Shown: positions 1 to 11,460 of the stretch, in pieces
Position numbering within the stretch: position 1 is the first letter of the stretch
Layout: each line of letters begins with the position of its first letter
Notes under the pieces: generated by a model
Seen by the model: only the letters and a program-made list of their open reading frames with translations
Database searches by the model: none
What the model was told of the DNA's origin: nothing
DNA from: Aedes albopictus
Taxonomy: Eukaryota; Arthropoda; Insecta; Diptera; Culicidae
Direction: 5' to 3'
Assembly (NCBI RefSeq): GCF_035046485.1
Contig: NC_085136.1
Coordinates: 155,628,870 to 155,692,869 of the forward strand
Length of the DNA: 64,000 bases
Program-made: the position numbers and the translations under genes

Positions 1-512
1 GAAGGAATTCGTCTAACTACCTCGCATCTGGCCGGGATAACGATGGCGTTATTCAAATTATCCTCTATCGGTACTTCAATCGACTGATTAGGTACATTAA
101 TATTGAGAATCCAAGTCTCATAATCTATTCTACACTTATATTTAATTAAGAAATCACGACCGAGGATACCGTCGGTCGGGATAGGAAATGCATTTGGAAC
201 TATTTGGAAAGTGTGATTAATTACAAAATTATTATGAAATCGAAGGTTTGTCGTAGTTTCAGCTAGTGTTTCAATACATCCCTCTGTTACTCCTGTGAGA
301 TTGAATTTTTTTGTAGGGTTAATTTTCTGTAGGACAGAGATTTTTTCGATTTTAAATAAAGAAACATCTGCACCGCTGTCAATAATAAACGTACATTTTG
401 AATTGGTCATCTGAACATCTAGCGTTATAAAGTTCGCGGAATTTAAGTTAATGGTTAATATTGAGGTAGGTTCGGGTGCCCTTGGCTCCCATACACCTGA
501 CCTAAAAAATAA
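1..512 (-). CDS. Gypsy-type retrotransposon pol, N-terminal protease part (runs off window)
   Basis: This is the start of a retrotransposon polyprotein reading out of the left edge of the window. It should encode a retropepsin that cleaves Gag-Pol inside retroelement particles. The catalytic DSGAD motif is encoded near 366-380 and the second conserved block, ILGRDFL, near 149-168, which is the usual spacing for this family. The frame is open from about 512 down to base 1, so it overlaps the 3' end of gag by about 55 nt in the -1 frame, the arrangement expected for programmed -1 frameshifting. I see no stop in the part present. RT, RNase H and integrase would lie beyond base 1. The clade within gypsy-type elements is not resolved. 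Confidence 0.8.
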
Positions 513-1996
513 TCATTTTGCTGTTGTTGCATTCTCGGCGCAGCTGATTGCGGTGTCGCATTTCCTAACGGAATCGGTTGCGACTGTAAAGCTGCAGCAG
601 AATGATTCATAAGTGCCGGTGGCATAGGCATTGAGTTTACTGCATAAACATGGTTTCTATTACCTCCTCCTCGGTTGAAGTTCGGGCGGTAGTGGAACTG
701 ACGATTATTGTTTTGATATCGGCCACCTCTGCCTTGAAATCGAGGTCTGTTATTGCCCCTGTAAAAATTTTGTTGGTGTTGTGATCGGTTATATGAATTT
801 TGCTGATTCGGTCTGTTATTGAAACGATTACTCGTTTGGCCTTGGAATGGAAATGGTTTATTTCCAACATGACCGGGTCGGTTGGAAGAAAATGACAAGA
901 TACTTTGATTTTGAGAATTGCCATTCTCTTGAACTTTTTGTATAGCCTCTTTGACCGTTTTGAATGAACCAGCTTTAAGTATTAGTTTTGTTTCTTGATT
1001 ATTAACTCCATTGACTAAAGCATCAACGGCAGCCCTTTTTACCATATTATTAGCAACATCCTCGGGGATCTGTTTTTCAATGTAAACATTTTTCAATTTG
1101 TTAGAAATAATTTCGATTTGCTCGCAGTAGGAGTCTAAACTCTCTCTTTGTCTAATCGATTTTAATTTGGCTAAAATTTGTTCTGGCGATGTTGTATCAC
1201 GACATCTTTCTGTTATATTTTTGATGAAATCATCAAATCACAGACAAACAGACGTAACACCTTGAACGATTTTCATGGAAATCCATCGCCCAGTTCACAC
1301 TACCATCACCTGGTGGAAAAGTTGCACGAATCACTGTGTTGTGCAATATTGTCAACAGAAGGCGCTAGTGTGAAACGTCAAACGCATAGAAAAACGATGC
1401 GCGCGTCTCTGGTTGTGAAAGCCACAACTATGAAAATTTAAAATGATCGTTAAAAGCGTGGTCGATGGAAATTTCGCAAGTGTTACGTCTGTTTGTCTGT
1501 GATCAAATGTTTTAATGTTCTCAGGTAATCCGAGACGTGCTTTGCCAGTTATTCTGGTTTTCATAAATTTTAATAACATTGCTTGGTGCTCATCAGCTGT
1601 TAATTCCTTCATTAAGTTACAAGCATCTACGAACGCTTGTAACCCGTCGCTGGCACCTTCATAAATTGCTATTACTGCTGTAGCAGTACGTATATCAAAT
1701 GCATGCGCGGACGCTTGCGGTGTTATTGCTTGAGTAGTCATTTTTAATTTGTTTATAAGAATAGAAATGAGCTCTGTTTTTGCAAGATCAATTATATTTA
1801 CTATATCCGAAAAAATGGCATCCGATATATTATTTGGTTTTCTTATAGCAAATTCTAATTGGCTTATCAAAAAGTTGACGTCTTTCAGATGATTCTCTAA
1901 AGTAAAGGCAGTATTTTTATTATTTATCGATTTTTTAATATTTCCATAGATTTTTATTAAATTTTTGTAATAATATAGAATTTCATCATCTCTCAT
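455..1996 (-). pseudogene. Retrotransposon gag, split by a MITE
   Basis: Gag of the same minus-strand gypsy-type element. The start at 1996 begins MRDDEILYYYKN. The C-terminal third is rich in Arg, Gly, Asn and Gln with RGG-like repeats (about 660-900) and no CCHC zinc knuckle, so RNA binding is probably through the basic region. A 263-bp MITE at 1239-1501 plus its 7-bp duplication (270 nt, a multiple of three) sits inside the gene and brings in a stop codon at about 1350. The frame is open on both sides of the insert and is the same frame. The ORF at 1352-1996 is therefore a truncated gag and the one at 455-1096 is its C-terminal part. The stop at 452-454 is followed by pol in the -1 frame. 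Confidence 0.75.
1239..1501. mobile_element. 263-bp MITE with perfect 22-bp terminal inverted repeats
   Basis: The ends are perfect 22-bp inverted repeats beginning CACAGACAAACAGACG, at 1239-1260 and 1480-1501. They are flanked by a 7-bp direct duplication, ATCAAAT, at 1232-1238 and 1502-1508. The element has no coding capacity. It lies inside the gag gene. The 7-8 bp duplication points to a hAT- or P-like transposase acting in trans, but the terminal motif does not settle the superfamily. Confidence 0.9.
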
Positions 1997-2353
1997 GATA
2001 ATTTGTAACGTAACAACTGATAAACATAATATTTTTTTTTTTTAAAGTACTCAGAATATACATATCTTTTGGTTTGCTGCTTTGCTGCAATGTCCTCTGT
2101 TGCCATGCTGCTTTTCCATCTCTGCTGTTAGACCTGTTCTGCTGCTTCATCTGCTGCCATCACAATTCTTCGTTCCTCAGCACATCATTTTTATTATTAT
2201 TTTTTTTTCACTGTTTACCTCTTAAAAGGCGAGGTAGTTGCCTAGTTTTTCTTGGATGTTATCAATTGTTCATTAATTTATCGTTAAACTCCACCGAATC
2301 ATTGAACATAGTTTAATGTTTATTATTTATTTTTCGACTGCTCACTTTTTCAA

Positions 2354-2584
2354 TTAAACACGCACGGTACCGTTATTCAATCGGTTTAACTCGACTTCTC
2401 TACGCGCTGCTGTCGAGACGCGACTTGATAGAATTTTATTGCAAGTCTTTGCAATAATATACGCGACCACAATCACTGCAATAATGATTACTGATATTGC
2501 TATTAATATTTGTTCAACACCTGCACTTTGGTTTACTTGCGCGGCGCTGTTCGACACTATCTCATCGCTGCTGAACCAACCCAT
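2354..2584 (-). CDS. Small myristoylation-motif membrane protein upstream of gag
   Basis: A 76-codon ORF lies between the presumed 5' LTR/primer-binding site and gag of the minus-strand gypsy-type element. The protein starts MGWFSS, which fits the N-myristoylation pattern (Gly2, Ser6). It has one strongly hydrophobic segment at about residues 25-46 (run of Ile, Val, Ala) and a basic tail with several Arg. The predicted result is a small lipid-modified, single-span membrane protein. I recall small MG-start ORFs in a similar position in some dipteran retroelements, but cannot verify homology here. A role in membrane targeting of particles is inference. It is separated from gag by about 360 nt. 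Confidence 0.5.
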   Translation of the reverse strand: MGWFSSDEIVSNSAAQVNQSAGVEQILIAISVIIIAVIVVAYIIAKTCNKILSSRVSTAARREVELNRLNNGTVRV

Positions 2585-2703
2585 TATTAATTGTTTTTAT
2601 TTTAGGGGTTTATATTTTTTTTTTCTTAGCACTGTTTGTCACTGTTTGATTACCACTTTGTATTTTCTTGAATCGGTTTCATCACCTTTTCTGCAGATTT
2701 AAC

Positions 2704-2721
2704 ACTTGGCACGTGTCGCCA
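2704..2721 (-). other. Candidate tRNA primer-binding site
   Basis: On the minus strand the sequence reads TGGCGACACGTGCCAAGT, directly upstream of the small ORF and gag. It starts TGG as expected for pairing with a tRNA CCA end. The DNA to its right (from 2722) would be the 5' LTR. It contains a minus-strand AATAAA at about 2778-2783. I could not find the outer LTR boundary. Confidence 0.4.
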
Positions 2722-3248
2722 TATCCTATCTTTGGTACTTCTTCAATCAATGATGACACTAAGACGATCAGATTGGGAATGAATTTATTGCTCAAAGAAA
2801 CTTATCAGCTAACTTACAAAATTTGTCTGAGGGTGGAGCCTGGACAAATTCATTTAAACAAAAAGACTATTGCCAAGAATGGGCGTTTCCAAACACAGCA
2901 TGGTGCTTAACGCATGCCTCGAAAAGTATGTCATCATCGTTCAACAATTGCCACACGCGTTGTTGAACGATGGTGTTTAATTTCTTGTAGCGCATGTTGT
3001 CAAACATCAGTGCATGTTTGAAAAGGTTTGAAATTTGACCCACGACACGGAATCGTTTTGGGTCTGCTTTGAAAACATGTGGCGGAAGAAATATGAAGAG
3101 AAACTGTAAACTCAAGTGTTTCATGTATACAGGAAATTTATTGGCTTTTTGCCTTACGGGAAACGTCGGTTGACTTTTGAGAAATGTAACTTGCTGATCT
3201 TATGGAAAACGTCGGTTTTCCAGGAAGGTTTTATGAAATAATGTTTAG

Positions 3249-3430
3249 GTACAGTACAACCCCCAGGGGGGTCGCCGGCCTTCATCCAGGGGGTCGCGAA
3301 GGACAGTGAAATATGTAACTGTAACAGACAACAAATGAGGGAATTTGCATGGGGGGTGGGTCGCGAAAACTACGTCTGCTGGCAAAAGGGGGCCGCGTGA
3401 CCTGGAAGTTTGGGAACCTATGGTTTAGTG
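3249..3430. mobile_element. Remnant of a hAT-type short element
   Basis: The right end on the minus strand reads TAGGTTCCCAAACTT and is followed by several GCGACCC blocks. This is typical of short hAT-type non-autonomous elements, whose ends read like CAGTGGTTCCCAAAC. The left end is poorly matched, so this copy is decayed. A related short element is at 42466-42595. Confidence 0.4.
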
Positions 3431-4400
3431 GATCGGGTTGTAGTTCTGTCTACGTCGTTGGCTGTTGAATCCGGTCTTCAACTCCACATTAAGTGAGTCC
3501 CCCACTCCGGTGTCTGATGATAAAAAAAGCTAAGAAGTGAAAAATCCAATCCTTGTAAAATTAATAATTGTACCATTTAAAACTTCAATGGAATATTATC
3601 TATTACATACAGACCTTTACAATAGTCGATCACCCGATAACACTAGTTTACAAAATAAAATGAAAGTCGTGAACTTCTGTCAACGACCAAAGTTTTTGAA
3701 GCACAATTTAGCACTGATTTCGAAACCGTGCTTCAAAATTTTTAAGTAGAGCAGTTTTTGAGTTTTAGCTCAATATCGAGTTTTACAACTTTTAAAAATA
3801 TGGAATTTACTGAAATTCAAATATCTTGCGTTTTGTTCAACCAATTTCAAATCTTTTTCCATAAATTAAAAGCTGAATACAATACCATTTGATCATCTGA
3901 ATGCAGGTTTTGCGTCAGATTGATGAAATTCAAGATATTGGCGAGTTTTAGGGACGATCTCCTTAAATTTTAGCCAAATTTCCAAAAATATATGAAGAAA
4001 TGTATTTTTTTTAAAGAAAAAAACAATTTAAAAATTCTTTCTCAACGTTTTTTTGACATATCATATGTAGGCGAGATACAGTAAAAAATTCAGCTGAATC
4101 GGAGCATTGGTTACGGAGAATGAAGTGTGTGAAGTGAGCGACTTTGCTTAAAAATAGAACAAAAATCGATTTCAAATCATCAACCTTGTATGAAAAGTCG
4201 AAAAAATTTCCGCTCTACTGTAATTTTTTTCCTTCGCGTTTTCGAACTCAGGGCATGATTCTACACCAAAAACGATCATCAGCTTACCGAGTTCAAAAAT
4301 GCTGTAAACTAGTGTAATCAATAAGTTGCTTTTACTGACGAGAATTCAGATGTAAATAACATAGGACTTTTAAAATTTCTCGTTTAATCAAGAAGCACTT
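3431..4400. other. AT-rich DNA, no gene seen
   Basis: No ORF with recognisable content, no RNA gene and no clear terminal repeats. The texture (AT-rich, short ORFs on both strands) is that of decayed repeat or intron. Bases 2722-3248 to the left are probably LTR and flank of the gypsy-type element, also without a gene. Confidence 0.4.
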
Positions 4401-5336
4401 TTTACTGTGCCTCAACTCAAGAAATGTCTTCCACCCGCACCACCGGTTGGCTACTCTATGGATGCTTGCTGTGAGGAGATAAATGCTCTTGAGCGGATTT
4501 CAACTCGACCAGCTACCGCCAGCGACAGCAGCAGCAGCAGCAGCCAGCAGCCAACAGCGACAGACGCGGTTAATGAACGATATGGCTCACTGTTTCGCTT
4601 CCTGCTGCCATTGCCGCTAATGGTGCTTGAAATCACTTGATTAGGTTCGATGGTTTGGCTATGTTGCCTTCGACGTCGTCGGTTGACATTTAGGTAGTTC
4701 TGTATATGATTCACTGCTGCAGGTCAACCACCAAGGACGGCAAAGGAAGTGCGAAAACCGATGCCGGTGAGTGATTGTGGAGAAGGTAAGTGCTTGACAT
4801 CAATCTCAACATGATGATAGTAGTGACACTCGACGAAGCGGAAGTATTTTTGTTTTTGGAAGTTCAAGGGTTATAATAGCTTTTCCTAGTACCTATATCA
4901 GAATTCGATCAATAGAGACTACGATTGGAAGTGAATTGAAGACATTCAATTGTTGTCCAAAGATGATTTCATATACTACAATGCATCGCAAAATCAGTTG
5001 ACTGAACAGCGAACAGTTCCTTAATAAGCAACAAGGAGTCCACTTACTCTTTCAAAGTTTCCATCTCGTCGAGATTTAAATCGGCAAACTTCCCATCCGT
5101 GCTTAGCCTTAGTAGGATCCTGATTTTTCTCGCTTCTTCGTTTGTCTAGTTTTTTTTTACGGAGCGCCATTTTAACCGTAACAAATAAAACTTCACAAGC
5201 ACCAACGGGAGCAGAAACTGCTCGGGAGAGTTTTAAACCACCATAAAATTAAACGAAAAACAATCTTCCGGGTAGAAGGAAAGTTTAGCTTTTTAATTAA
5301 AATTTATCTGATTAATTTATAAGCAAATTTATAAAC
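4401..5336. other. Unassigned DNA with a short CAG/GCA run
   Basis: A short (CAG)n-like run sits at about 4527-4545 and creates Ser- or Leu-rich spurious ORFs on both strands (4407-4640 and 4451-4714). I see no splice pattern or domain that would make either a gene. The stretch ends in AT-rich sequence leading to the small ORF at 5337. Confidence 0.35.
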
Positions 5337-5522
5337 ATGAGCACGGCGCAGATTCTCCTCCTGGTTGCACTTTCCAGATGCTTTGGCTTTGCCGGTATAA
5401 TGCAGTTTTTACACTTTTATCTTTTTCGGAACCCTTTTATCACAAAGCTTGAACAGCGAACGCAACGAAAAAAAGGCACTGTAATAGAGTTCATTGTTCA
5501 TTTAATCATAACCCTAGTATAA
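5337..5522 (+). CDS. Hypothetical 61-residue two-helix membrane protein
   Basis: An ORF starting MSTAQILLLVALSRC with a favourable context (AAAC before ATG) after an AT-rich leader. Residues 4-30 form a hydrophobic segment. A basic and polar linker follows (about residues 37-48, with EQRTQRKKG), then a second hydrophobic stretch to the C-terminus. The ORF is not part of any mobile element I recognise, which makes it one of the few host-gene candidates here. It could equally be a chance ORF or the first exon of a longer gene. I do not recognise the family. Bases 5523-5879 downstream hold nothing I can name. Confidence 0.3.
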   Translation: MSTAQILLLVALSRCFGFAGIMQFLHFYLFRNPFITKLEQRTQRKKGTVIEFIVHLIITLV

Positions 5523-5879
5523 GCTAGCTTTTATCAAACGTTCTTGATGGAACGAAAGCAGATATCGATGTTCGACATCATATTGCAATTATAATGCAGT
5601 GTACAGCTAGCTTTGAAGTAAGTGATGCAATGTGGGCGCTCAACGGTGGAACTGAAGCAGAAGTGAACCTAAGGATAAAATTTGAAATATTTTAAGTCCA
5701 TTGATGTGTTAATTATGAATTTAAAACACAGATTTAGTGGGAATTAGTAAAGATAACAGTGCACTGATGATCGCACTGGGTGCAGTTTGCAAATGACTCG
5801 TTAGAACTTCTAAAACTTGGATCATTTTTAGACCGTAGCTTCTTCTGGAGCCCCTAATAGGCACGACTGCCAATGATGA

Positions 5880-6310
5880 TAATGCACCTTCGAATTATAT
5901 ATGAAAGTGCGTCACCTTTTCGCTGTCATCCCCGATATTCAAATGAACCGGGAGTGTCACCCGAAACCTTTACGCAGTTGTCTATCATTGCTTTAGTCAG
6001 TCTGGTCAGCTTCCCGGGAAAGCCGTTTTTGTCCATGGTTCTCCATAGCTCAGTGTGGTCGATACCGTTGTATGCCGCTTTGAAGTCGATGAACAGGTTA
6101 TGCGTTGGGACCTGGTGTTCACGGAATTTCTAGAGGATTTGCCATACGGCGAAGATCTGGTCCGCTGTTGACCAGCCGTCGATAAAGCCGGATTGATAAC
6201 TTCCCACGAGCTCATTCGTTGTAGGTGACATTCCAAATGGTGATCGCTCTGAAGTTCTCGGATCTCAAATGGTCGCCTTTCTTGTGAATGTGACAGATTA
6301 TCATTTTCTT
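5880..6310 (-). pseudogene. RTE-like LINE reverse transcriptase fragment
   Basis: A minus-strand fragment of the finger/palm part of a LINE reverse transcriptase. The frame encodes the blocks ENFRAIT, GFIDG and LFIDFKAAY, the last being the region with the first catalytic Asp. At least one in-frame stop is present. The same family recurs at 11461-13300 (-), 44720-54965 (+) and 57500-57995 (-). In mosquito annotations this protein is usually called endonuclease-reverse transcriptase; I assign it to an RTE-like group by memory only. The fragment ends abruptly where the R1 element begins. Confidence 0.75.
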
Positions 6311-6325
6311 CTACTCCTACGCTAG

Positions 6326-6835
6326 TTGTTCGGTTTCCAAGATTCTCACTATCAACCTGTAGAGACTCTGAAGGTCAAGGACATTGATGAGATCACCGAA
6401 GCGGAAGAGCTCGTCACGGCATTGCGGCAACAGTGCGATGTACAGGTGGCCGCCGCAGCCGTTAAGCTACGGAAAGGGCCAGCAGGGACACAGATAGCTT
6501 TGGTTCAGCTACCTGTGGCGGACGTCAAAAAGTCCGTTAAAGTAGGGAGCATAAAGGTGGGTTGGTGTGTATGTTACCTGACATTCCACGAGCCACCAGA
6601 GGTTTGCTTCAGGTGTCTGGAACCAGGACACAAGTCGTGGGACTGCAAAGGCCCCGACAGGCGTAAACTGTGCAGGCGATGCGGCGCTGAAGGTCATAAG
6701 GCCCAAAGCTGCACGAGTCCGCCCATCTGCATGATCTGTACCGGGAAATCCTCGAACAACAGACATCCGATGGGTGGTCCAAGGTGCCCGGCCTTCAAGA
6801 AAGCCGCAGTGAACAACAAATCACAGTGCAGGTAA
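6326..6835 (+). pseudogene. R1-type ORF1 (Gag-like, zinc knuckles), 5'-truncated
   Basis: The C-terminal half of a LINE ORF1 nucleic-acid-binding protein that coats the element RNA. Three zinc knuckles lie close together at about residues 90-140: CFRCLEPGHKSWDC, CRRCGAEGHKAQSC and a final CMIC-containing knuckle. Upstream is the conserved region with TEAEELVTALR. The open frame starts at 6326 only because the element is truncated there; the true start would be further 5'. It ends at TAA 6833-6835, and ORF2 begins in an overlapping frame at about the same place. Confidence 0.75.
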
Positions 6836-9781
6836 CGCAGCTGAACCTGAACCACTGTGATGCGGCTCAGCAACTGCTTTGTCAGGCGGTTTCTGAGTGG
6901 GAGACGGATATCACCATCATATCGGACCCATACCGAGTACCCGCCGGCAACGGCAACTGAGTCGCGGATGGGACCAGAAAAATGGCGGCGATATGGACGA
7001 CGGGTAAATACCCCGTTCAGGAGTTGGTGTCTACTACCTATGAGGGCTTTGTGGTCGCCAAAGTAAACGGGGTCTTCTTTTGTAGCTGTTATGCGCCTCC
7101 GCGGTGGCCGATCGAGCAGTTCACGCAAATGCTGGACCGCTTAACGACCGTGCTAACAGGGCGAAGGCCGGTGGTAACAGCGGGTGACTTTAATGCCTGG
7201 GCCGTGGAATGGGGAAGCCGTTACACGAACCAGCGGGGTCAGATCCTGCTAGAAACACTGGCCATCTTAGATGTCGACTTGGCTAATGTCGGTACCAAGA
7301 GTACCTATAGTCGAAACGGAACGGAATCAATTATTGACGTGACCTTTTGTAGTCCTGGCCTAACAAGTAGTTCGAACTGGAGAATAGATGATGGCTACAC
7401 TCACAGCGACCACCTGGCGGTTCGCTACAGTATCGACTACAACAACAGCAGACAGCGGATAGAAGAAGAGGCGGCTAGGCCAAGGCCAAGCCCTCGCAGG
7501 TGGAAGACATCACACTTCGACGAAGGGGTATGTAGGGAGGCGCTCAGCCGTGAGCGAAACTTATTCGGTATAGACGGCGACGGCTGGTAGCGGTGCTCTC
7601 ACGTGCGTGTGATGCGATCATGTCTAGGCGAGTCCACCCTAGAAATGGGAGGCCACCGGCTTACTGGTGGACCAACGCGATTGCGCACCTGCGCCGCGCC
7701 TGCCTACGGGCTAGGCGGCGGATGCAGCGAGCACGATCAGAGGAAGAGCGAAACGAACGGCGGGTGGTGTTCGCCGCTGCAAAAGCCGCGCTTAAGACCG
7801 AGATAAGAGCAAGCAAAAAGGCATGTTTTGAGGGTCTCTGTCAGAGTGCCAATACGAACCCGTGGGGTGACGCCTACAGGATCGTTATGGCCAAGACGAG
7901 AGGTGTGATGGCTCCTACAGAGCAATCTCCAGAGATGTTGGAGGGGATCATTGGAGGACATTTTCCGCGTCATGATCCTAGTCCTTGGCTTCCTTTCGTA
8001 GGACAGCCGGGGACTGGGACTGGCGATAAGGAGAGGGTCACCGATGTGGAACTTGCGGGGATAGCTAAGTCCCTTAACGTAGGTAAGGCTCCAGGTCCGA
8101 ACGGAGCTCCGTAGATGCTCCCGAGATGTTCAGGTCTGCTATGCAGAAATGCCTGGACGAGGGAGTTTTCCCAGAAGCTTGGAAGAGGCAGAGCCTGGTA
8201 CTATTGTCAAAGGCGGGGAAACCATCCGGAGACCCGTCGGCATATAGACCAATATGCTTGATTGACACGGCGGGGAAGGTGCTCGAAAAGATCATCCTCA
8301 ATAGAATGTTGAGGTTCACCGAGGGCGAAAATGGTCTTTCGATCAACCAGTACGGCTTCCGGAAGGGGAGGTCCACCGTAGATGCTATCATGTCGGTTAC
8401 AAAAACCGCCGAGAAAGCACTCGAGCCTAAGAGGAGTGGAATTCGCTTTTGCGCGGTAGTGACTCTGGATGTAAGGAATGCATTTAATAGCGCCAGCTGG
8501 TCTGCTATTGCCGATGCGCTCTTGCGTCTGGGGATACCGGAGTACCTGTACAAGATTCTCGGAAGTTGCTTTCAGAATCGTGTACTAGTCTACGACACGG
8601 AGGTGGGTCGGAATTGCTTTCACATAACCTCAGGAGTCCCGCAAAGTTTCATCCTGGGTCCGGTGTTGTGGAATGTCATGTACGACGAGGTGTTGAGGTT
8701 AGAGTACCCAGTGGGAGTGGTGATTGTCGGATTTGCCGACGACATTACGCTCGAAGTCTACGGTGAAACGATCAAGGAGGTAAAGTTGACTACCAACCAC
8801 TCGATCAAGGTTGTGGAGGCGTGGATGCGGTCTAGGAAACTGGAGCTGGCTCACCACAAGACAGAGGTGACGGTTGTTAATAACCTGAAGTCGGAGCAGC
8901 AGACGGAGATCAGTGTAGGAGAGTGCACTATCCTGTCAAAGCGCTCCGTCAAACACTTGGGCGTGATGATCGACAATAAGCTTACTTTCGGTAGCCACAT
9001 CGATTATGCCTGTAAAAGAGCCTCCACAGCTATTGCGGCACTGTCCCGGATGATGTCCAATAGCTCTGCGGTGTACGCCAGTAAGCGCAAGCTTCTGGCT
9101 AGTGTTGCTACGTCCGCACTTAGGTATGGCGGCCCGGCGTGGGGCACCGCGCTAAGCACTAAATGCTACCGACGGAAGCTGGAAAGTACTTACAGGCTTA
9201 TGTGCCTGAGGGTTGCGAGCGCATACCGTACCGTGTCACACGACGCTCTCTACGTCATTACTGGTATGGTGCCTATCAGCATTCTTATCAGTGAGGACAT
9301 GGAGTGCTTCGAAATGCGCGGCACAAGAGGCATACGCAGGACTGCCAGGATGGCCTCTATGGTCAAATGGCAGCGCGCGTGGGACAGTTCCACCAAAGGA
9401 AGGTAGACCCATAGGTTGATACCGAGAGTAGATAGTTGGATTAATAGGCGCCATGGGGAAGTCACATTCCACCTGACACAGGTCCTTACAGGTCATGGTT
9501 GCTTCCGACAGTATCTACACCGTTTCGGGCATGCGGATTCTCCTGAATGCCCAGCGTGCAATGGTTTAGAGGAAACGGCGGAACACGTTTTGTTCGTGTG
9601 TCCACGTTTTCGCACAATGCGTGACCGCATGCTTGCCACATGCGGGGAGGACACAACTCCGGACAACTTGGTCCAGAGAATGTGTAGGGATGAGATTAGC
9701 TGGAATGCCGTTTCAACGGCTATCACCCATATCGTCTGGGAGCTACAGAGGAGGTGGCGCGTGGACTCGGAGAATGGCTAG
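6830..9781 (+). pseudogene. R1-type ORF2: endonuclease plus reverse transcriptase, frameshifted
   Basis: The multifunctional protein that would nick the target and copy the RNA. The endonuclease begins VTQLNLNHCDAAQQ just after ORF1, meets a stop at about 6958, and continues with GDFNAWAVEWGS (about 7180) and YTHSDHLAV (about 7400). A second break is at 7588-7592. The linker runs to 8114, is broken again, and the RT domain occupies 8126-9406 with TLDVRNAFNSASW and the catalytic FADDI at about 8732-8746. A last frameshift at about 9400-9416 precedes the C-terminal zinc-like motif (CPACNGLEETAEHVLFVCP, about 9556-9612). At least four disabling lesions are visible. Confidence 0.85.
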
Positions 9782-10497
9782 TCCAGATGCAGTTCAACAG
9801 GTGGTCCAGGGGTTCGAAGTCGGCTTCGTAGATCATACCGGTGCCCTGCGGTCGAGATCGACCCTTACAGCGATTAAGTGGCCGCGGAGAGGAAGTCCCG
9901 GTAGCGGTGCTGTCGTGGCGTCGGTCTACTGGGTTGGATCCGAGCCCGCGGTTGGAAAGGGGTCCCCGGCAAGGGTCGGGGTAGATGAGATCCTGCTGTC
10001 TGCAACCTACGGGTGCATCTGATAGGGCCTGAAGGGTAGTGATACCCTTGCTTTGCGGGCAGGTCAGATCGGGTTGCACGTGGGCATCAGTTCTTGATGT
10101 CCGCTCAGCAGAAGGGTGCGGGCGGGGTTGACGCTGCCCGCCTTCCGAGGACAAAGGGAATGGCGAGGACCACTCGGGAAACTGGCTAAGCGCCAGCATG
10201 CTATCGTGATGGACTCTCCAGAGCGAGTCATCGATGTTCGTTGCTGCTAGGCTACGGCAGCTAACCTTGAGGGTGCGATATGCACTAGCCCCTCTCTGAA
10301 GCAATACCTTCTTGGTGGTTCCGGAGAGACGTAGGGTTTGGCGACCATAGGAATATGTTTTAGTGGGTCGAGGAGAGAGTAGTCCTGGCTTCTACTGGCG
10401 TTGTAGAAGACGGCCTTAACCCCACACTACCCTAACCTTTCTGTTAGGGTGTCTGATGAGCAGATTTATCCCCCTATGGTTTAGAAGGAAAAAAAAG

Positions 10498-11460
10498 CAG
10501 TACGTAGTTTTTAAAGCTGGTAGTTGCACAGGTGTTTGGCTACATATACCATTACAGAATTGATCTGCATCCTAGATGTTAACTTCCTCAGAAAATTTGA
10601 AAAAATCTGTTCTTACTAGTTTGATTGTTGAAGAGTTCCATATTTGGGCAATGTTCATCAAGTGGCAAATCACCCTAGAGGATATCGAATTTTAAGAAAT
10701 GCTTAGTGACTGTATATTATTCAACCTTAGCCCATCTTCTAACTAGACACTTGGTTGCACAAGAAACCCTCAATGTTACACGAAATTCAAGCACGCAATG
10801 TGTATGTCAATTACACATATCGTGTGGGTGGCTCGATATCAATTTCTGCAATGAACAAACAGCGTAAAAGTAGCAGTATTTCCACACATCGCAGTTCCCG
10901 TCAATTAACGTGTGAAATGCTCTGTCGCCACCCTTGTACATTGGGTACGTTCGTGAAACAATTCCAGCAATCATCCGACACACCAACGTCAGCTCATAAT
11001 AGACCTTTCTGTTTGCCTATCACTGCTGAAAGCCATAGCTGTAGCATCCGTCCGTGGGCGCAGGAACACGTACCCGGCAATGATGTATGAGAGGTCGTCT
11101 CACCGCCTCCACCACCAAGCCAAGCCAAGCCTTTCACACGCATGACTTGCGTTAATTATTATGAATGTGGAATTTCGGTTTCATTTGAAATTCTCTCCGT
11201 TGACACGTTCCGCCCGTCGTCGCATCGTCGGCCAGGGGAAAAGAAAACTGGCTCCAGCTCGTGTGCTACTGTTCTAGGGAAACCGAGCCGCTTGATGGAT
11301 AGAACCCATTAGTGGTTTGCGGCTACGTGAGACATTTTGCCACATTCTCCAAGAACTGACGACGCGACGACGGTTCTACTGTTGTGGGTAATTGTTGCGA
11401 AAAATTGGAAAACACGCAGTTCATCATATTTACACTCGCGATCGAAAGATTGGGGTATAT
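10498..11460. other. No gene recognised
   Basis: Nothing identifiable. An ORF at 10755-11090 (+) has no domain, unremarkable composition and no clear start context, so I do not call it. A short CCAAG repeat is at about 11113-11130. Confidence 0.35.

Larger units (their letters stand above)
6311..10497 (+). mobile_element. R1-clade non-LTR retrotransposon, nearly full length but broken
   Basis: The order is ORF1 with zinc knuckles, ORF2 with endonuclease then reverse transcriptase, a GC-rich 3' UTR of about 700 bp, and a short A-rich tail at 10485-10497 (GAAGGAAAAAAAA). The 5' end is truncated within ORF1. The 3' UTR signature (CCCTATGGTTTAGAAGGAAA) recurs at about 38520 and 55640, marking other copies of the same family. 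ORF2 carries several frameshifts and stops, so this copy cannot make an intact protein. Confidence 0.85.

Noticed and set aside
4407..4714. Ser-rich and Leu-rich ORFs on both strands
   Set aside because: Created by a short CAG/GCA run; no supporting gene structure.
8074..8553. 159-codon minus-strand ORF
   Set aside because: Antisense shadow of the R1 reverse transcriptase frame.
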